From the NCBI RefSeq assembly GCF_042646165.1, contig NZ_JBHRTC010000010.1: a DNA stretch of 64,000 nucleotides; one strand, given 5' to 3'. Below are positions 25,080 through 33,456 of the stretch, one piece after another; the stretch's first letter is position 1; each line of letters begins with the position of its first letter. Both the position numbers and the translations under genes were made by a program. A model generated the notes under the pieces. The model was not told the DNA's origin. It did not search any database and was given only the letters and a program-made list of their open reading frames with translations. The stretch comes from Microbaculum marinum (GTDB lineage Bacteria; Pseudomonadota; Alphaproteobacteria; Rhizobiales; Tepidamorphaceae).

Positions 25080-26213
25080 ATGGTGAAGGTGCTCGAAGGC
25101 ATCCGCGTCGTCGAACAGGGCAGCTTCATCACCGGCCCCGCCGCCGGCATGTTCCTCGCCGATCTCGGCGCCGACGTCATCAAGGTTGAGCGGCCGGGCT
25201 CCGGCGATCCCTTCCGGGCCTTCCGGGGCGGGCTCTACAGCCCGGTGTTCCAGGCCTACAACCGCAACAAGCGCTCTATCGCGCTCGACACCACCGAGGC
25301 CGGCGATCGCGCCATCTTCGACGACCTGATCGCCACGGCCGACGTCTTCATCCACAACTTCCGGCCAGGCGGCGCCGAGAAGCTCGGCGTCGGCGCCGAG
25401 CGGCTGCGCGCCCTGAATCCGCGCCTGATCTACTGCGCGATCAGCGGCTTCGGGAAGAGCGGGCCCTACGAGAAGCGTCCCGCCTACGACACCGTTGCGC
25501 AGGCCGCCAGCGGCTATCTCGGCCTTCTGGTCAACCCGGAGAACCCGCGCGTGGTCGGTCCGGCGATCGCCGACGCGGTGACCGGCTTCTATGCGGCCTA
25601 CGGCGTGCTCGGAGCGCTACACGAGCGCCACGCCACCGGCACCGGCCGCCTCGTCGACGTGTCGATGCTGGAGGCCATGTGCCACTTCAACATCGACGCC
25701 TTCACCAACTACTTCGTGATTGGCGACGTGATGGGCCCCTACAGCCGGCCGCGCGCCTCGCAGTCCTACGTTATGGCCTGCGCCGACGGGAAATGGGTCG
25801 CCCTGCACATGTCGTCGCCGGAAAAGTTCTGGCGCGGGCTCGCCAAGGTGATCGAGCGGCCGAACCTGTTCGACGATCCCCGCTTCGCCGACCGTGCGGC
25901 GCGCATCGAGAACCACGAGGCGCTGATCGCGACGCTCACCGAGGAGTTCGTCAAGCGCCCGCGGGCGGAGTGGTGCGCGTTGCTCGAAGCGGAGGACGTG
26001 CCCTACGCGCCGATGTACCGGACCGACGAGGTGCTGCAGGACCCGCAGGTGCGGCACCTGGAGATCGAGACTGTCGCCGAGCATCCGACCGAGGGGCCGT
26101 TCCGCTCGGTGCGCAGCCCGGTCACCTACGACGACGACCGGGTGCCGCTCGCCGAGGCGCCGCCGACGCTCGACGAGCATCGCGCCGCGATCCTGGCGGA
26201 GATCGGCCGGTAG
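25080..26213 (+). CDS. Class III CoA-transferase (CaiB/BaiF family)
   Basis: A 377-residue family III CoA-transferase. It has the N-terminal LEGIRVVEQGSFITGPAAGMFLADLGADVIKVE region, RNKRSIALD, the catalytic aspartate D137 in YDTVAQAASG, and WCALLEAEDVPYAPM near the end. It moves CoA between carboxylic acids, forming an oxalyl-like anhydride on the aspartate. It starts 1 base after the lyase stop and ends the plus-strand operon that began with the TRAP genes or earlier. With the lyase it makes a plausible activate-then-split pair for a tricarboxylic or 2-hydroxy acid. The next gene is convergent. Confidence 0.9.
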   Translation: MVKVLEGIRVVEQGSFITGPAAGMFLADLGADVIKVERPGSGDPFRAFRGGLYSPVFQAYNRNKRSIALDTTEAGDRAIFDDLIATADVFIHNFRPGGAEKLGVGAERLRALNPRLIYCAISGFGKSGPYEKRPAYDTVAQAASGYLGLLVNPENPRVVGPAIADAVTGFYAAYGVLGALHERHATGTGRLVDVSMLEAMCHFNIDAFTNYFVIGDVMGPYSRPRASQSYVMACADGKWVALHMSSPEKFWRGLAKVIERPNLFDDPRFADRAARIENHEALIATLTEEFVKRPRAEWCALLEAEDVPYAPMYRTDEVLQDPQVRHLEIETVAEHPTEGPFRSVRSPVTYDDDRVPLAEAPPTLDEHRAAILAEIGR

Positions 26214-26239
26214 CGCCGCCTCTCGGCCGGTACGTTAAT

Positions 26240-27253
26240 TCAGGGGTGTAGGATCGCCCGGCCGGTGACCTTGCGGCCGAGCAGGTCCTCCAGCGCGCGG
26301 GCGTAGTCGGCCAGCGGATAGGCCTGGACGGGAGCCGGTCTGATCCGGCCGGCGACGCAGAGGGCGAAGATGTCCTCGAAGCACTCGTTCATCAGCTCCG
26401 GCATCCGCTTGCGGTAGTCGCTGACCTGGACGCCGCTGACCTCGATGTTCTTCAGGAGCAGGTAGTTCGCCTTGACCTCCGGGATGCGGCCGGAGGCAAA
26501 GCCGATCACCACCAGCCGTCCGCGCCAGGCAACCGCGCGGAGCGCCGCATCGAAGAAGTCGCCGCCGAGCGGATCGAGCACGATGTCCGCGCCGGCGCCG
26601 CCGGTCAGGGCATGGACCTGCTCGCGCAGGCCGTTGCGCAGATCGGGCACCGACAGGTCGACGATCTCGTCGGCGCCGGCCTGCCGGACGATATCCGTCT
26701 TCTGCGGCGAGGTGACGCCGGCCAGCACCCGCGCGCCCTTCGCCTTGGCGAGCTGGATCGCGGCAAGCCCGACCGCCCCGGTCGCGCCCAGCACGAGCAC
26801 CGTGTCGCCCGCGGCAAGCCGCGCCCGGTCGGTGAGCGTCACCCAGGCGGTGTCGTAGGCAAGCGACACCGAGGCGGCGTCATCGAAGGAGAGGCCGTCG
26901 GGCAGCCGGAAGCACTGGCTCTCCGGCACGCAGACAAATTCGGCGTAGCCGCCGTGCTCGGCCATGGTCAGCAGGCGGTCGCCGGGGCTGAACCGCGTCA
27001 CGCCGGCGCCGACCGCGTCGACGGTGCCGACCGGCAGCTTGCCGGGCGAGAAGGGGCGCTCGGGGAGGAACTGGTACTTGCCCTCCATCACCAGCGTGTC
27101 GACGAAGTTGGCGGCGACGGCTGCGACCCGGATCCGCACCTCGCCGTCCTTCGGCTCGGGAACCGGCATGTCCTCGAGCTTCGCCGTGCCGAGCGGCCCG
27201 AACTCGCGGACGACGATCGCCTTCATCGTGGTCATGTCCGCCGCTTCGCTCAT
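26240..27253 (-). CDS. NADPH:quinone oxidoreductase-like MDR protein
   Basis: A 337-residue medium-chain dehydrogenase/reductase. GATGAVGLAAIQLAKAKGARV is the nucleotide-binding block, and FSPGKLPVGTVDAVGAGVTRFSPGDRL matches the zinc-free quinone oxidoreductase/enoyl reductase branch. Catalytic-zinc ligands are not evident. It may reduce an enoyl-CoA or quinone in the route. Its ATG overlaps the stop of the acyl-CoA ligase gene by 4 bases (27250-27253), so the two form a minus-strand operon from the promoter near 29030. Alternative in-frame ATGs at codons 7 and 10 are possible. Confidence 0.85.
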   Translation of the reverse strand: MSEAADMTTMKAIVVREFGPLGTAKLEDMPVPEPKDGEVRIRVAAVAANFVDTLVMEGKYQFLPERPFSPGKLPVGTVDAVGAGVTRFSPGDRLLTMAEHGGYAEFVCVPESQCFRLPDGLSFDDAASVSLAYDTAWVTLTDRARLAAGDTVLVLGATGAVGLAAIQLAKAKGARVLAGVTSPQKTDIVRQAGADEIVDLSVPDLRNGLREQVHALTGGAGADIVLDPLGGDFFDAALRAVAWRGRLVVIGFASGRIPEVKANYLLLKNIEVSGVQVSDYRKRMPELMNECFEDIFALCVAGRIRPAPVQAYPLADYARALEDLLGRKVTGRAILHP

Positions 27254-28974
27254 TCCGCGGCGCTCTTCCAGCGGATCGGCTCGGGCTGCAACTCGCCGCT
27301 CTCGATCGACGGCATCAGGGCGCGCTTCAGCACCTTGCCGCTGGCCCCGAGCGGGATCTCGTCGACCTGCAGGAAGTACTCCGGCATGTCGTACTTCGAC
27401 AGTCCCTCGTCATGGAGATGGCCGAGCAGTCCAAGAGGCTCCACCGTTTCGCCCTTCTTCGGCATCACGACGATGCAGACCCGCTCGCCGAGGCGCTCGT
27501 CCTTGACCGGCACGGCGGCGGCGCGCTCGACTGCGGGGTGGCGCATCGCAAGCGCCTCGATGGTCGCGGGATGGATGTTATGGCCGCCGCGGATGATGAC
27601 GTCCTTGATGCGGCCGGTGATCTGCAGGTAGCCGTCCGCGTCGAGGCGGCCGAGGTCGCCGGTCATGAACCAGCCGTCGCGGTTGAACGATTTCTCGGTG
27701 TTCGCCTGGTCGTCGAAATAGCCGAGCATGAGGCTGCCGCCGCGGCCGCCGATCTGGCCGATCTCGCCGACCGGCAATTCCTTGTCCTGGTCTTCGGCGC
27801 AGAAGATCCGCACCTCGTATCCCGGGCAGACCCGCCCGGACGTGGCGACGATCTTCTCCGGCGGGTCGCCCGGCAGCGTGTAGTGGTGCGAGCACGCCTC
27901 GGTCATGCCGTAGCCGCTCTGCGGAATGATGTCGTAGGACAGCAGCCGTTCGACCACCGCGGAGGGGGCTGCGGCCCCCGAAATGCGGAATCCGCGCAAC
28001 GCCGGCAGGTTCGCGCCGCCCTGCGCCTCGATCTCGGCGAGCAGGTCCATGGCGTGCGCCGGGACGCCGAAGACGAAGGTGGTCCCGGTCTCGCGCAGGC
28101 GCGTCAGCAGGCTCGCGCCGCGCGGCAGGTCGTGCAGCACGATCTCGCCGCCCGCCTGCAAGGTGAGCACCAGTGCGCCGAAGCCGAGGTTGTGGCTCAG
28201 CGGGCTCAGCGTATAGGTCACGGACTGCGGCCCAAACGACCAGTCCGCGGCAAGCGCGCGGGCGTTGGACAGGAGCGTGTTGTTGGAGTGCATCACGCCT
28301 TTCGGCTCGCCGGTCGTGCCGGAGGTGAAGGCGAGATAGACTACGTCGTCCGGCCAGTCCTCCGCGTCCGGTATCGATGCGTCCTTGCCCGATGCATCCG
28401 GGTCGGACTTTTGCGCGGCGCCGAGCGCACGGGCGATATCGGCGGCCGAGCGCGGACGCGGTGCATCGAGGCGGCAGATCTTCTGCACATGCCCGAGTTC
28501 GCCGGCACGCGCGAAGACGTCCTTGCGGTCGGCATCGGCCCCGTATCCCGCTTCGGCGTAGAGCGCCCGCGCCGTAGAGCGTTCGAGCAGCGTCGCGATC
28601 TCGTCGACGGTATGATTGCGGTGTAGCGACGGGCACAGGACGTAGCCCTGCCGCGAGCAGGCCAGCAGAAGCGGGGCAAGCTCGACCCGGCTGGACATCC
28701 AGGCGGCGACGCGGTCGCCGGGCCGCAGGCCCGACGCGTGCAGGTCCGCGGCGATCCCCGCGGCGAGATCGAGCAGTTCGCCGTAGGTCAGCGCCGCCGA
28801 GCTGTCGCGGATCGCGACCTTCTCAGCCGAAGCCTCGGCGCGGGCGGCGGCGCGGTCGTAGATGGTCTCGTCCTTCCACACGCCGGACCCGTAGAACTGC
28901 TTGAGGAGACCGTCCGTCAGGCGGGTGAGCAAGTTCTGACCGCCGAAGCGAGATGGACGATCCATGCGACCCAT
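27250..28974 (-). CDS. AMP-forming acyl-CoA synthetase/ligase
   Basis: A 574-residue adenylate-forming ligase: ATP loop AFTSGTTGEPKGVMH, core SGYGMTEACSHHYT, DGWFMTGDLGRLDADGYLQITGR with the hinge aspartate, and the C-terminal lysine in LGASGKVLKRAL. It converts a carboxylic acid to its CoA thioester with ATP. The annotated start is ATG 28974: GGGAGGAGG lies 7 bases upstream on the minus strand. The next ATG upstream (28992) actually contains that ribosome site. The gene diverges from the XRE regulator and shares its control region, which carries a TATAAT box and an XRE-type box. Confidence 0.9.
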   Translation of the reverse strand: MGRMDRPSRFGGQNLLTRLTDGLLKQFYGSGVWKDETIYDRAAARAEASAEKVAIRDSSAALTYGELLDLAAGIAADLHASGLRPGDRVAAWMSSRVELAPLLLACSRQGYVLCPSLHRNHTVDEIATLLERSTARALYAEAGYGADADRKDVFARAGELGHVQKICRLDAPRPRSAADIARALGAAQKSDPDASGKDASIPDAEDWPDDVVYLAFTSGTTGEPKGVMHSNNTLLSNARALAADWSFGPQSVTYTLSPLSHNLGFGALVLTLQAGGEIVLHDLPRGASLLTRLRETGTTFVFGVPAHAMDLLAEIEAQGGANLPALRGFRISGAAAPSAVVERLLSYDIIPQSGYGMTEACSHHYTLPGDPPEKIVATSGRVCPGYEVRIFCAEDQDKELPVGEIGQIGGRGGSLMLGYFDDQANTEKSFNRDGWFMTGDLGRLDADGYLQITGRIKDVIIRGGHNIHPATIEALAMRHPAVERAAAVPVKDERLGERVCIVVMPKKGETVEPLGLLGHLHDEGLSKYDMPEYFLQVDEIPLGASGKVLKRALMPSIESGELQPEPIRWKSAAE

Positions 28975-29028
28975 GTGCGGGCCTCCTCCCATTACAGCAC
29001 TGCAAATTCCGACGGTTTCTTGAAGCCC

Positions 29029-29064
29029 ATTATAGTTCCAAAATCAACATTTTTCCCAAATTAT
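29029..29064 (-). promoter_or_regulatory. Acyl-CoA ligase promoter with XRE-type boxes in the divergent control region
   Basis: On the minus strand a perfect TATAAT covers 29034-29029. Two related boxes lie beside it on the plus strand, TTCCAAAAT (29036-29044) and TTTTCCCAAATTAT (29051-29064), covering the -35 zone. The rest of 28975-29258 (284 bases between the ligase and the XRE gene) contains a GC-rich leader with the ribosome site GGGAGGGGG before 29259 and nothing else recognisable. Confidence 0.5.
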
Positions 29065-29258
29065 TTATATACGTCAGTGGGAGGCCGGATTTTTGAAAGG
29101 TGTAACGTGGGGCATTAGCGCTTCCCGAATCCGGCGCCATCGCCGATAATCCGGGGATTGTGCCGATCCGGGGGAGGGTCGGCCGCGGCGGCGCACGCGT
29201 GGCGCCGCCAGCGCGGACAATGGAAAAAATCGAGACGTTTCGAACGGGAGGGGGCGCA

Positions 29259-30152
29259 ATGTCTGTGCGTTACGATGAAATCGGCCAGCGCCTGCGCGCG
29301 TTTCGCCTGGGGTCCGGGATGAGCGCCGACGACATCGCCAAGCGAATCGGCATCTCCCGGACGGCAGTCTACCGCTTCGAAAAGGGGGAGGTCGTCAAAA
29401 TCGAGACGCTGTCCAGCCTCGCCGACCTGCTTGGCGTCTCGCTGCCCACCCTGCTGGGCGTGGAGATCGAGTACATCTCCTCGGCCGTCACCTATTTCGA
29501 GCGCCTGCGACAACTGGAAGCCGTGGCCGACCGGATCATCGTGCTCGCCGGGCCGATCTCCTTCCTGCTCGCCTCCGACGAGTTCCGCTCGTCGCTGCGG
29601 GACCTGCTGCGCGAGAGCATCGCCGACAACGACGAGCACAAGGACAAGCTGCTCGCCGACATCGAGCGGATCATCGAGATCCTCGAGGAGCGGCGGAAGA
29701 ACTACGAGGAGCGCCGGCCCGCGATCGTCAACCTGATGTCGGCGCTGGATATCGAACGGCTTCTCCGCTCCGGCTTCGTCGGCCGGCCCTTCGTCTCGGA
29801 TCACGACATCCGCAAGCGCCAGCAGCGCGCCCAGTCGGAGGTCGCGCATTTCGCCAGGCTGATGGAGGAAGAGCCGATCGGCACGCAGATCGGGCTCGTG
29901 ACCGGAACGCTGCCGCACACCGGGTTCCAGATCTTCCGCAGCGGCGACCGCAAGACGCTGTCGGTCAGCCCGTTCCGCCTCGGCGAACAGCCGAACATCA
30001 AGCTGGGCGTGGCGATGATCACCGAGAACGAGGAAGCCGTGTCGCTGCACGAGACCGTCGTCGACGAGATGTGGCGCACTGCGCTGAAGGGCCGCGAGGC
30101 CGCCCGGTATCTCCGCGACCTGATGGCCTCGGTGGGCAAGAACGCGAACTGA
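29259..30152 (+). CDS. XRE-family helix-turn-helix regulator, candidate controller of regions B and C
   Basis: A 297-residue regulator. Residues 5-62 form a clear XRE helix-turn-helix (RLRAFRLGSGMSADDIAKRI, SRTAVYRFEKGEV, LADLLGVSLPTLLG). The rest (about 65-297) is helical with a charged stretch DNDEHKDKLLADIERIIEIL around 122-141 that could dimerise. It resembles no ligand domain I can name. ATG 29259 sits behind GGGAGGGGG; ATGs at 29220 and 29160 are in frame but lack ribosome sites. The gene lies between the acyl-CoA ligase and the TAXI-TRAP operon, and CCAAATTTGG-related boxes occur in its own region and three other promoters. Activator or repressor role is unknown. Confidence 0.85.
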   Translation: MSVRYDEIGQRLRAFRLGSGMSADDIAKRIGISRTAVYRFEKGEVVKIETLSSLADLLGVSLPTLLGVEIEYISSAVTYFERLRQLEAVADRIIVLAGPISFLLASDEFRSSLRDLLRESIADNDEHKDKLLADIERIIEILEERRKNYEERRPAIVNLMSALDIERLLRSGFVGRPFVSDHDIRKRQQRAQSEVAHFARLMEEEPIGTQIGLVTGTLPHTGFQIFRSGDRKTLSVSPFRLGEQPNIKLGVAMITENEEAVSLHETVVDEMWRTALKGREAARYLRDLMASVGKNAN

Positions 30153-30163
30153 GGCGGTTTGGA

Positions 30164-30184
30164 CCGGGCCTCCGCTCCGCCCGG
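30164..30184 (+). terminator. Possible hairpin after the XRE gene
   Basis: CCGGGC (30164-30169) and GCCCGG (30179-30184) form a 6-pair GC stem with a 9-base loop, 12 bases after the XRE stop. No T-run follows, so a terminator role is weak. Confidence 0.3.
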
Positions 30185-30282
30185 ATCGGACCTGTTCCGG
30201 GTGACGCAGCGGACCGGCACGCCAGTCGATGAAGCCGGATCCCCGGCAAAGTGACCGGTCGCCGTGGTGCGGGAAAACGAAC

Positions 30283-30339
30283 TTTGTCCCAAATTTGGTA
30301 ATTCTCTTGCGCTGCGTTTCAAATTCTGGTCTGAATTGG
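30283..30339. promoter_or_regulatory. XRE-type operator region of the TAXI-TRAP/hydroxylase operon
   Basis: TTTGTCCCAAATTTGG (30283-30298) contains the perfect 10-base palindrome CCAAATTTGG (30289-30298). A second dyad, CAAATTC-N6-GAATTGG (30320-30339), follows 21 bases later. The first box matches the reverse strand of the box at 14480-14494 in 13 of 16 positions. The rest of the 291-base gap 30153-30443 holds the stem at 30164 and the ribosome site AAGGGGA before 30444. Confidence 0.55.
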
Positions 30340-30443
30340 TTGCGTGCCGGCGAGGACCGAACTTGTGGTCCTGCCTGCCATGCCCAGGCCGACGAAAAGA
30401 TCGGCGCCTGCATCACCGGTTTCAGAAGAGAAGGGGAATATCG

Positions 30444-31427
30444 ATGAAGAAGGTCATGTTCGCGACCGCCGTCGGCATCGCGCTTTCCGCGGTCCAGCCG
30501 GCGACGGCGCAAGAGGTGAACGAATCCGTGTGCGGCGCAAGTCCGGGGGGCCTGTGGTCGCTGGTCGGTACCGGTCTCGACGCCGCCGTGAAGGCAGAGT
30601 ATCCGGGTTCGACGATCACCTATCAGACGTCCAGCGGCGGTCTCGCCAACATTCCGCAGGTCATGAACGGCGTCTGCCTGTTCGGAATGGCGAATGATGG
30701 CGACCTGGTGTTCGCCGCGAAAGGTATCGAGCCGTTCAAGGCGCCCGTCGAGGGCCTGACCGCGGTGGCCGTCCTGTACGACTGGGCGCCGGTGTGGTGG
30801 ATCGCGCGGAAGGACTTTGCCGAGGAGTACGGCATCGAAGACCTCAACGATCTGGTCGAGAAGAAGCCGCCGGTCCGGCTGGTGTTCAACCGGCGCGGGC
30901 TATTGACCTCCGCCATCACCGAAAGCACGCTCGAGGCGCTCGGCGTCTCGCTCGAGGACGTAGAGTCCTGGGGCGGATCGATCCAGTACCAGGCGTCCAA
31001 CGAGCAGACCGGCCTGATGAAGGACGGCCGCGTCGACATGCTCGCCAACACGCTGTTCGAAGGGCACCGCTCGCTCGCCGAGATGGGCGAGTCGGTCGAT
31101 CTCAAGCTGATCGGCGTTCCGGACGACGCGGCCCAAGCCGTGATCGAGGAATACGGACTGCAGCCGTGGACGATCTCGGCCGACGCCAATCCGTGGGGAG
31201 ATGACGACGTCAAGACCGTCACCACGAGCATCATCCTGTTCACCAAGGCCGACACCCCTGACGATGTCGTCTACGAGGTGACGAAGTCGATGATCGAGCA
31301 TCCCGACAAGATGGGCGCAGTCTCCGACGCCATGAAGCGGTTCTCCCCTGAGGGGATGGTCGCGCAGGACGCCGCTCCGTTCCATCCGGGCGCCATCAAG
31401 GCGTACAAGGAAGCCGGCTTGATGTGA
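30444..31427 (+). CDS. TAXI-family TRAP transporter substrate-binding protein
   Basis: A 327-residue TAXI-type periplasmic binding protein. The signal peptide is about residues 1-23 (MKKVMFATAVGIALSAV, cleavage after PATAQ). The TAXI pattern GGLWSLVGTGLDAAVKAEYPG, TYQTSSGGLANIPQVMNG, and the aspartate-rich C-terminal half are present. TAXI proteins bind amino acids or carboxylates and work with fused TRAP permeases. ATG 30444 is preceded by AAGGGGA; longer in-frame starts add a non-signal sequence. It lies behind the XRE-type operator and is followed by a very strong stem-loop and then the fused permease. Ligand unknown; probably the substrate of the molybdenum hydroxylases. Confidence 0.87.
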   Translation: MKKVMFATAVGIALSAVQPATAQEVNESVCGASPGGLWSLVGTGLDAAVKAEYPGSTITYQTSSGGLANIPQVMNGVCLFGMANDGDLVFAAKGIEPFKAPVEGLTAVAVLYDWAPVWWIARKDFAEEYGIEDLNDLVEKKPPVRLVFNRRGLLTSAITESTLEALGVSLEDVESWGGSIQYQASNEQTGLMKDGRVDMLANTLFEGHRSLAEMGESVDLKLIGVPDDAAQAVIEEYGLQPWTISADANPWGDDDVKTVTTSIILFTKADTPDDVVYEVTKSMIEHPDKMGAVSDAMKRFSPEGMVAQDAAPFHPGAIKAYKEAGLM

Positions 31428-31450
31428 GGCCAGCCGTTGCGGAACCGCTC

Positions 31451-31490
31451 CGGTCCGACGCCGGCCGTTTCCTGGCGGCCGGCGTGACCG
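31451..31490 (+). other. Intercistronic stem-loop after the TAXI gene
   Basis: CGGTC (31451-31455) pairs with GACCG (31486-31490), and ACGCCGGCCG (31458-31467) with CGGCCGGCGT (31476-31485), giving 15 pairs with a 2-base bulge and an 8-base loop. No T-run. It lies between binding-protein and permease genes, the same position as at 11191 and 60037. Confidence 0.6.
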
Positions 31491-31524
31491 GGGCTTCCGC
31501 GACTGCCAGCGCGGGGCATAGGTC

Positions 31525-33456
31525 ATGGTGAAGTTCGCCCGTTTGGCGGTCACGACGGGGGTGCGCAGGAAGCTGGACGGTCGGCTTGGCCAGATCGTCA
31601 AGCTGTTCGCCGTCGCGACGGCCGCCTACACCATCTACGCCGCGACCCTGTCGACCTGGGACGTCCTGGCGCGCACGATCGTCTTCCTGACGCTGATGCT
31701 GACGATGCTGTTTCTCGTCGTCGGCGCACGCGAGAACTCTAATGCGGACAGGCCGTCCGACTTCGACCTCGCCCTGTCGGGACTGAGCCTTGCCTGTCTG
31801 ATCTTCTTTGCCATCGAGATGGATGCGATCGCCCAGCGGATCACCCTGTTCGATCCGCTCACGCCGGCATACTGGTTCTTCGGCTACCTCTTGCTGTTCC
31901 TGGCCGTGGAAGCCGCGCGACGGACCGTCGGGATCGGCCTCACCGCCATCGTCCTGATCATCGTCGCCTACAACCTGTGGGGCCACAATTTCGACGGGCC
32001 GCTCAGGCACGGCTACATCAGCTTCGGGCATTTCCTCGACATCTCCGTCTTCACCACCGACGGCATCTTCGGAGTTCCCGTCCAGGTCACGGCGACCTAC
32101 GCCTTCCTGTTCGTGATGTTCGGCACGTTGCTGGAGCGGGCCGGCGGCGGGCAGTTCTTCTTCGACCTGGCGGCATCGCTGACCGGCAGGCGGCCGGGCG
32201 GTCCGGCCAAGGTGGCCGTCTTCTCCTCCGGCCTGTTCGGCATGATGTCGGGCAGCCCCACGGCGGACGTGGTGACCACGGGGTCGGTGACCATCCCGGT
32301 GATGCGCAGGCTCGGCTACAGCCCGACGCTCGCCGGCGGAGTCGAGGTCGCCGCTTCGACCGGCGGCAGCATCCTTCCGCCGGTCATGGGCGCGGCCGTG
32401 TTCATCATGGCCGAGTACACCGGCATCTCCTATCTCGAGATCGTGGTGGCGAGCATCATTCCCGCCATCCTGTACTATCTGTGCGTGTTCCTGCAGGTCG
32501 ACTTCAGGTCCCGCAAGCTCGGGCTGCTGGGCCTCGACGAGAGCCAGTTGCCGAGCATCGCGGCGACCATACGCACAGGCTGGCTGTTCACCCTGCCGCT
32601 GGTGGCGCTGACCGTGGCGCTGCTCCAGCACTACACCCCGACATATGTCGCGCTGTTCGGGCTGATCACGATCCTGGCGATATGGGTCGTGCGGTGGCGG
32701 ACGTTCTCGCTGCGGTCGCTGTATGACGGGATCGCCCAGACGACTATCAGCATGGTGGCGGTGACCGGCGCCTGCGCGGCGGCGGGAATGGTGATCGGCG
32801 GCATCACGATGACGGGCCTCGCCGGCAAGGTCTCGGAACTGCTGATCCTCATAGGCGGCGCCAACATCGTCCTGACGCTGCTGATCTGCGCGGGGATGAC
32901 GATCCTGCTCGGCATGGGAATGCCTACGCCTGCGGCGTATGCTCTCGCCGCCGCCCTGCTGGCCCCGACGCTCGTCGGCGACTACGGCTTCTCGGTGATG
33001 CAGGCGAACCTGTTCCTGCTCTACTTCTCCGTGCTCTCGGCGATGACGCCGCCGGTGGCGGTCGCGGCCTATGCCGCTTCCGCGATCGCGGACGCGAATC
33101 CGATCTCGATCGCGGCGGCGGCCTGCCGGCTCGCCGTCGCCGCCTTCGTGCTGCCGTTCGCCTTCATGTTCGACCCGGGCATCCTGCTGCTCGACACGGT
33201 ACCGGCGATCGTGCTGGCGGTGCTGACCACGGCAACGGCCGTCGTGCTGATCTCCGTTGCCGCGGAAGGATTCTTCCGCGAGAAGGTCGGCACACCGGCA
33301 CGCATTGCGCTTGCGGCGTGTGCGCTGGCCCTGCTGGGCCCGAACGTGGAGCTTATTCTGGCCGGTCTCGTCGTCGGCGCGATCGGCATAGTCATGGCCT
33401 ATCGCGACCACATGTCGGCGCGGTCGGAGAGCGTGCGGAGGTCGACAGTTGGCTGA
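31525..33456 (+). CDS. TRAP transporter fused permease (4TM/12TM type)
   Basis: A 643-residue membrane protein in which the small and large TRAP permease parts are fused, the usual partner of TAXI binding proteins. The first four helices cover about residues 20-150. The DctM-like part starts near TDGIFGVPVQVTATYAFLFVMFG and contains MSGSPTADVVTTGSVTIPVM, GGSILPPVMGAAVFIMAEYTGISYLEI, GMGMPTPAAYALAAALLAP and SAMTPPVAVAAYAASAIADANP. It overlaps the first hydroxylase subunit gene by 8 bases, so import and hydroxylation are coupled. The start ATG at 31525 follows a weak GGGGCA ribosome sequence. Confidence 0.9.
   Translation: MVKFARLAVTTGVRRKLDGRLGQIVKLFAVATAAYTIYAATLSTWDVLARTIVFLTLMLTMLFLVVGARENSNADRPSDFDLALSGLSLACLIFFAIEMDAIAQRITLFDPLTPAYWFFGYLLLFLAVEAARRTVGIGLTAIVLIIVAYNLWGHNFDGPLRHGYISFGHFLDISVFTTDGIFGVPVQVTATYAFLFVMFGTLLERAGGGQFFFDLAASLTGRRPGGPAKVAVFSSGLFGMMSGSPTADVVTTGSVTIPVMRRLGYSPTLAGGVEVAASTGGSILPPVMGAAVFIMAEYTGISYLEIVVASIIPAILYYLCVFLQVDFRSRKLGLLGLDESQLPSIAATIRTGWLFTLPLVALTVALLQHYTPTYVALFGLITILAIWVVRWRTFSLRSLYDGIAQTTISMVAVTGACAAAGMVIGGITMTGLAGKVSELLILIGGANIVLTLLICAGMTILLGMGMPTPAAYALAAALLAPTLVGDYGFSVMQANLFLLYFSVLSAMTPPVAVAAYAASAIADANPISIAAAACRLAVAAFVLPFAFMFDPGILLLDTVPAIVLAVLTTATAVVLISVAAEGFFREKVGTPARIALAACALALLGPNVELILAGLVVGAIGIVMAYRDHMSARSESVRRSTVG

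Noticed and set aside
26203..26240. Repeated TCGGCCGGTA near the end of the CoA-transferase gene
   Set aside because: Two direct copies built on the self-complementary CGGCCG are likely by chance at this base composition; no clear terminator results.
31396..33411. A 671-codon open frame on the minus strand
   Set aside because: It lies antisense to the TRAP fused permease; the product is Arg/Gln/Asp-rich with no domain, as expected from the complement of a membrane protein gene.
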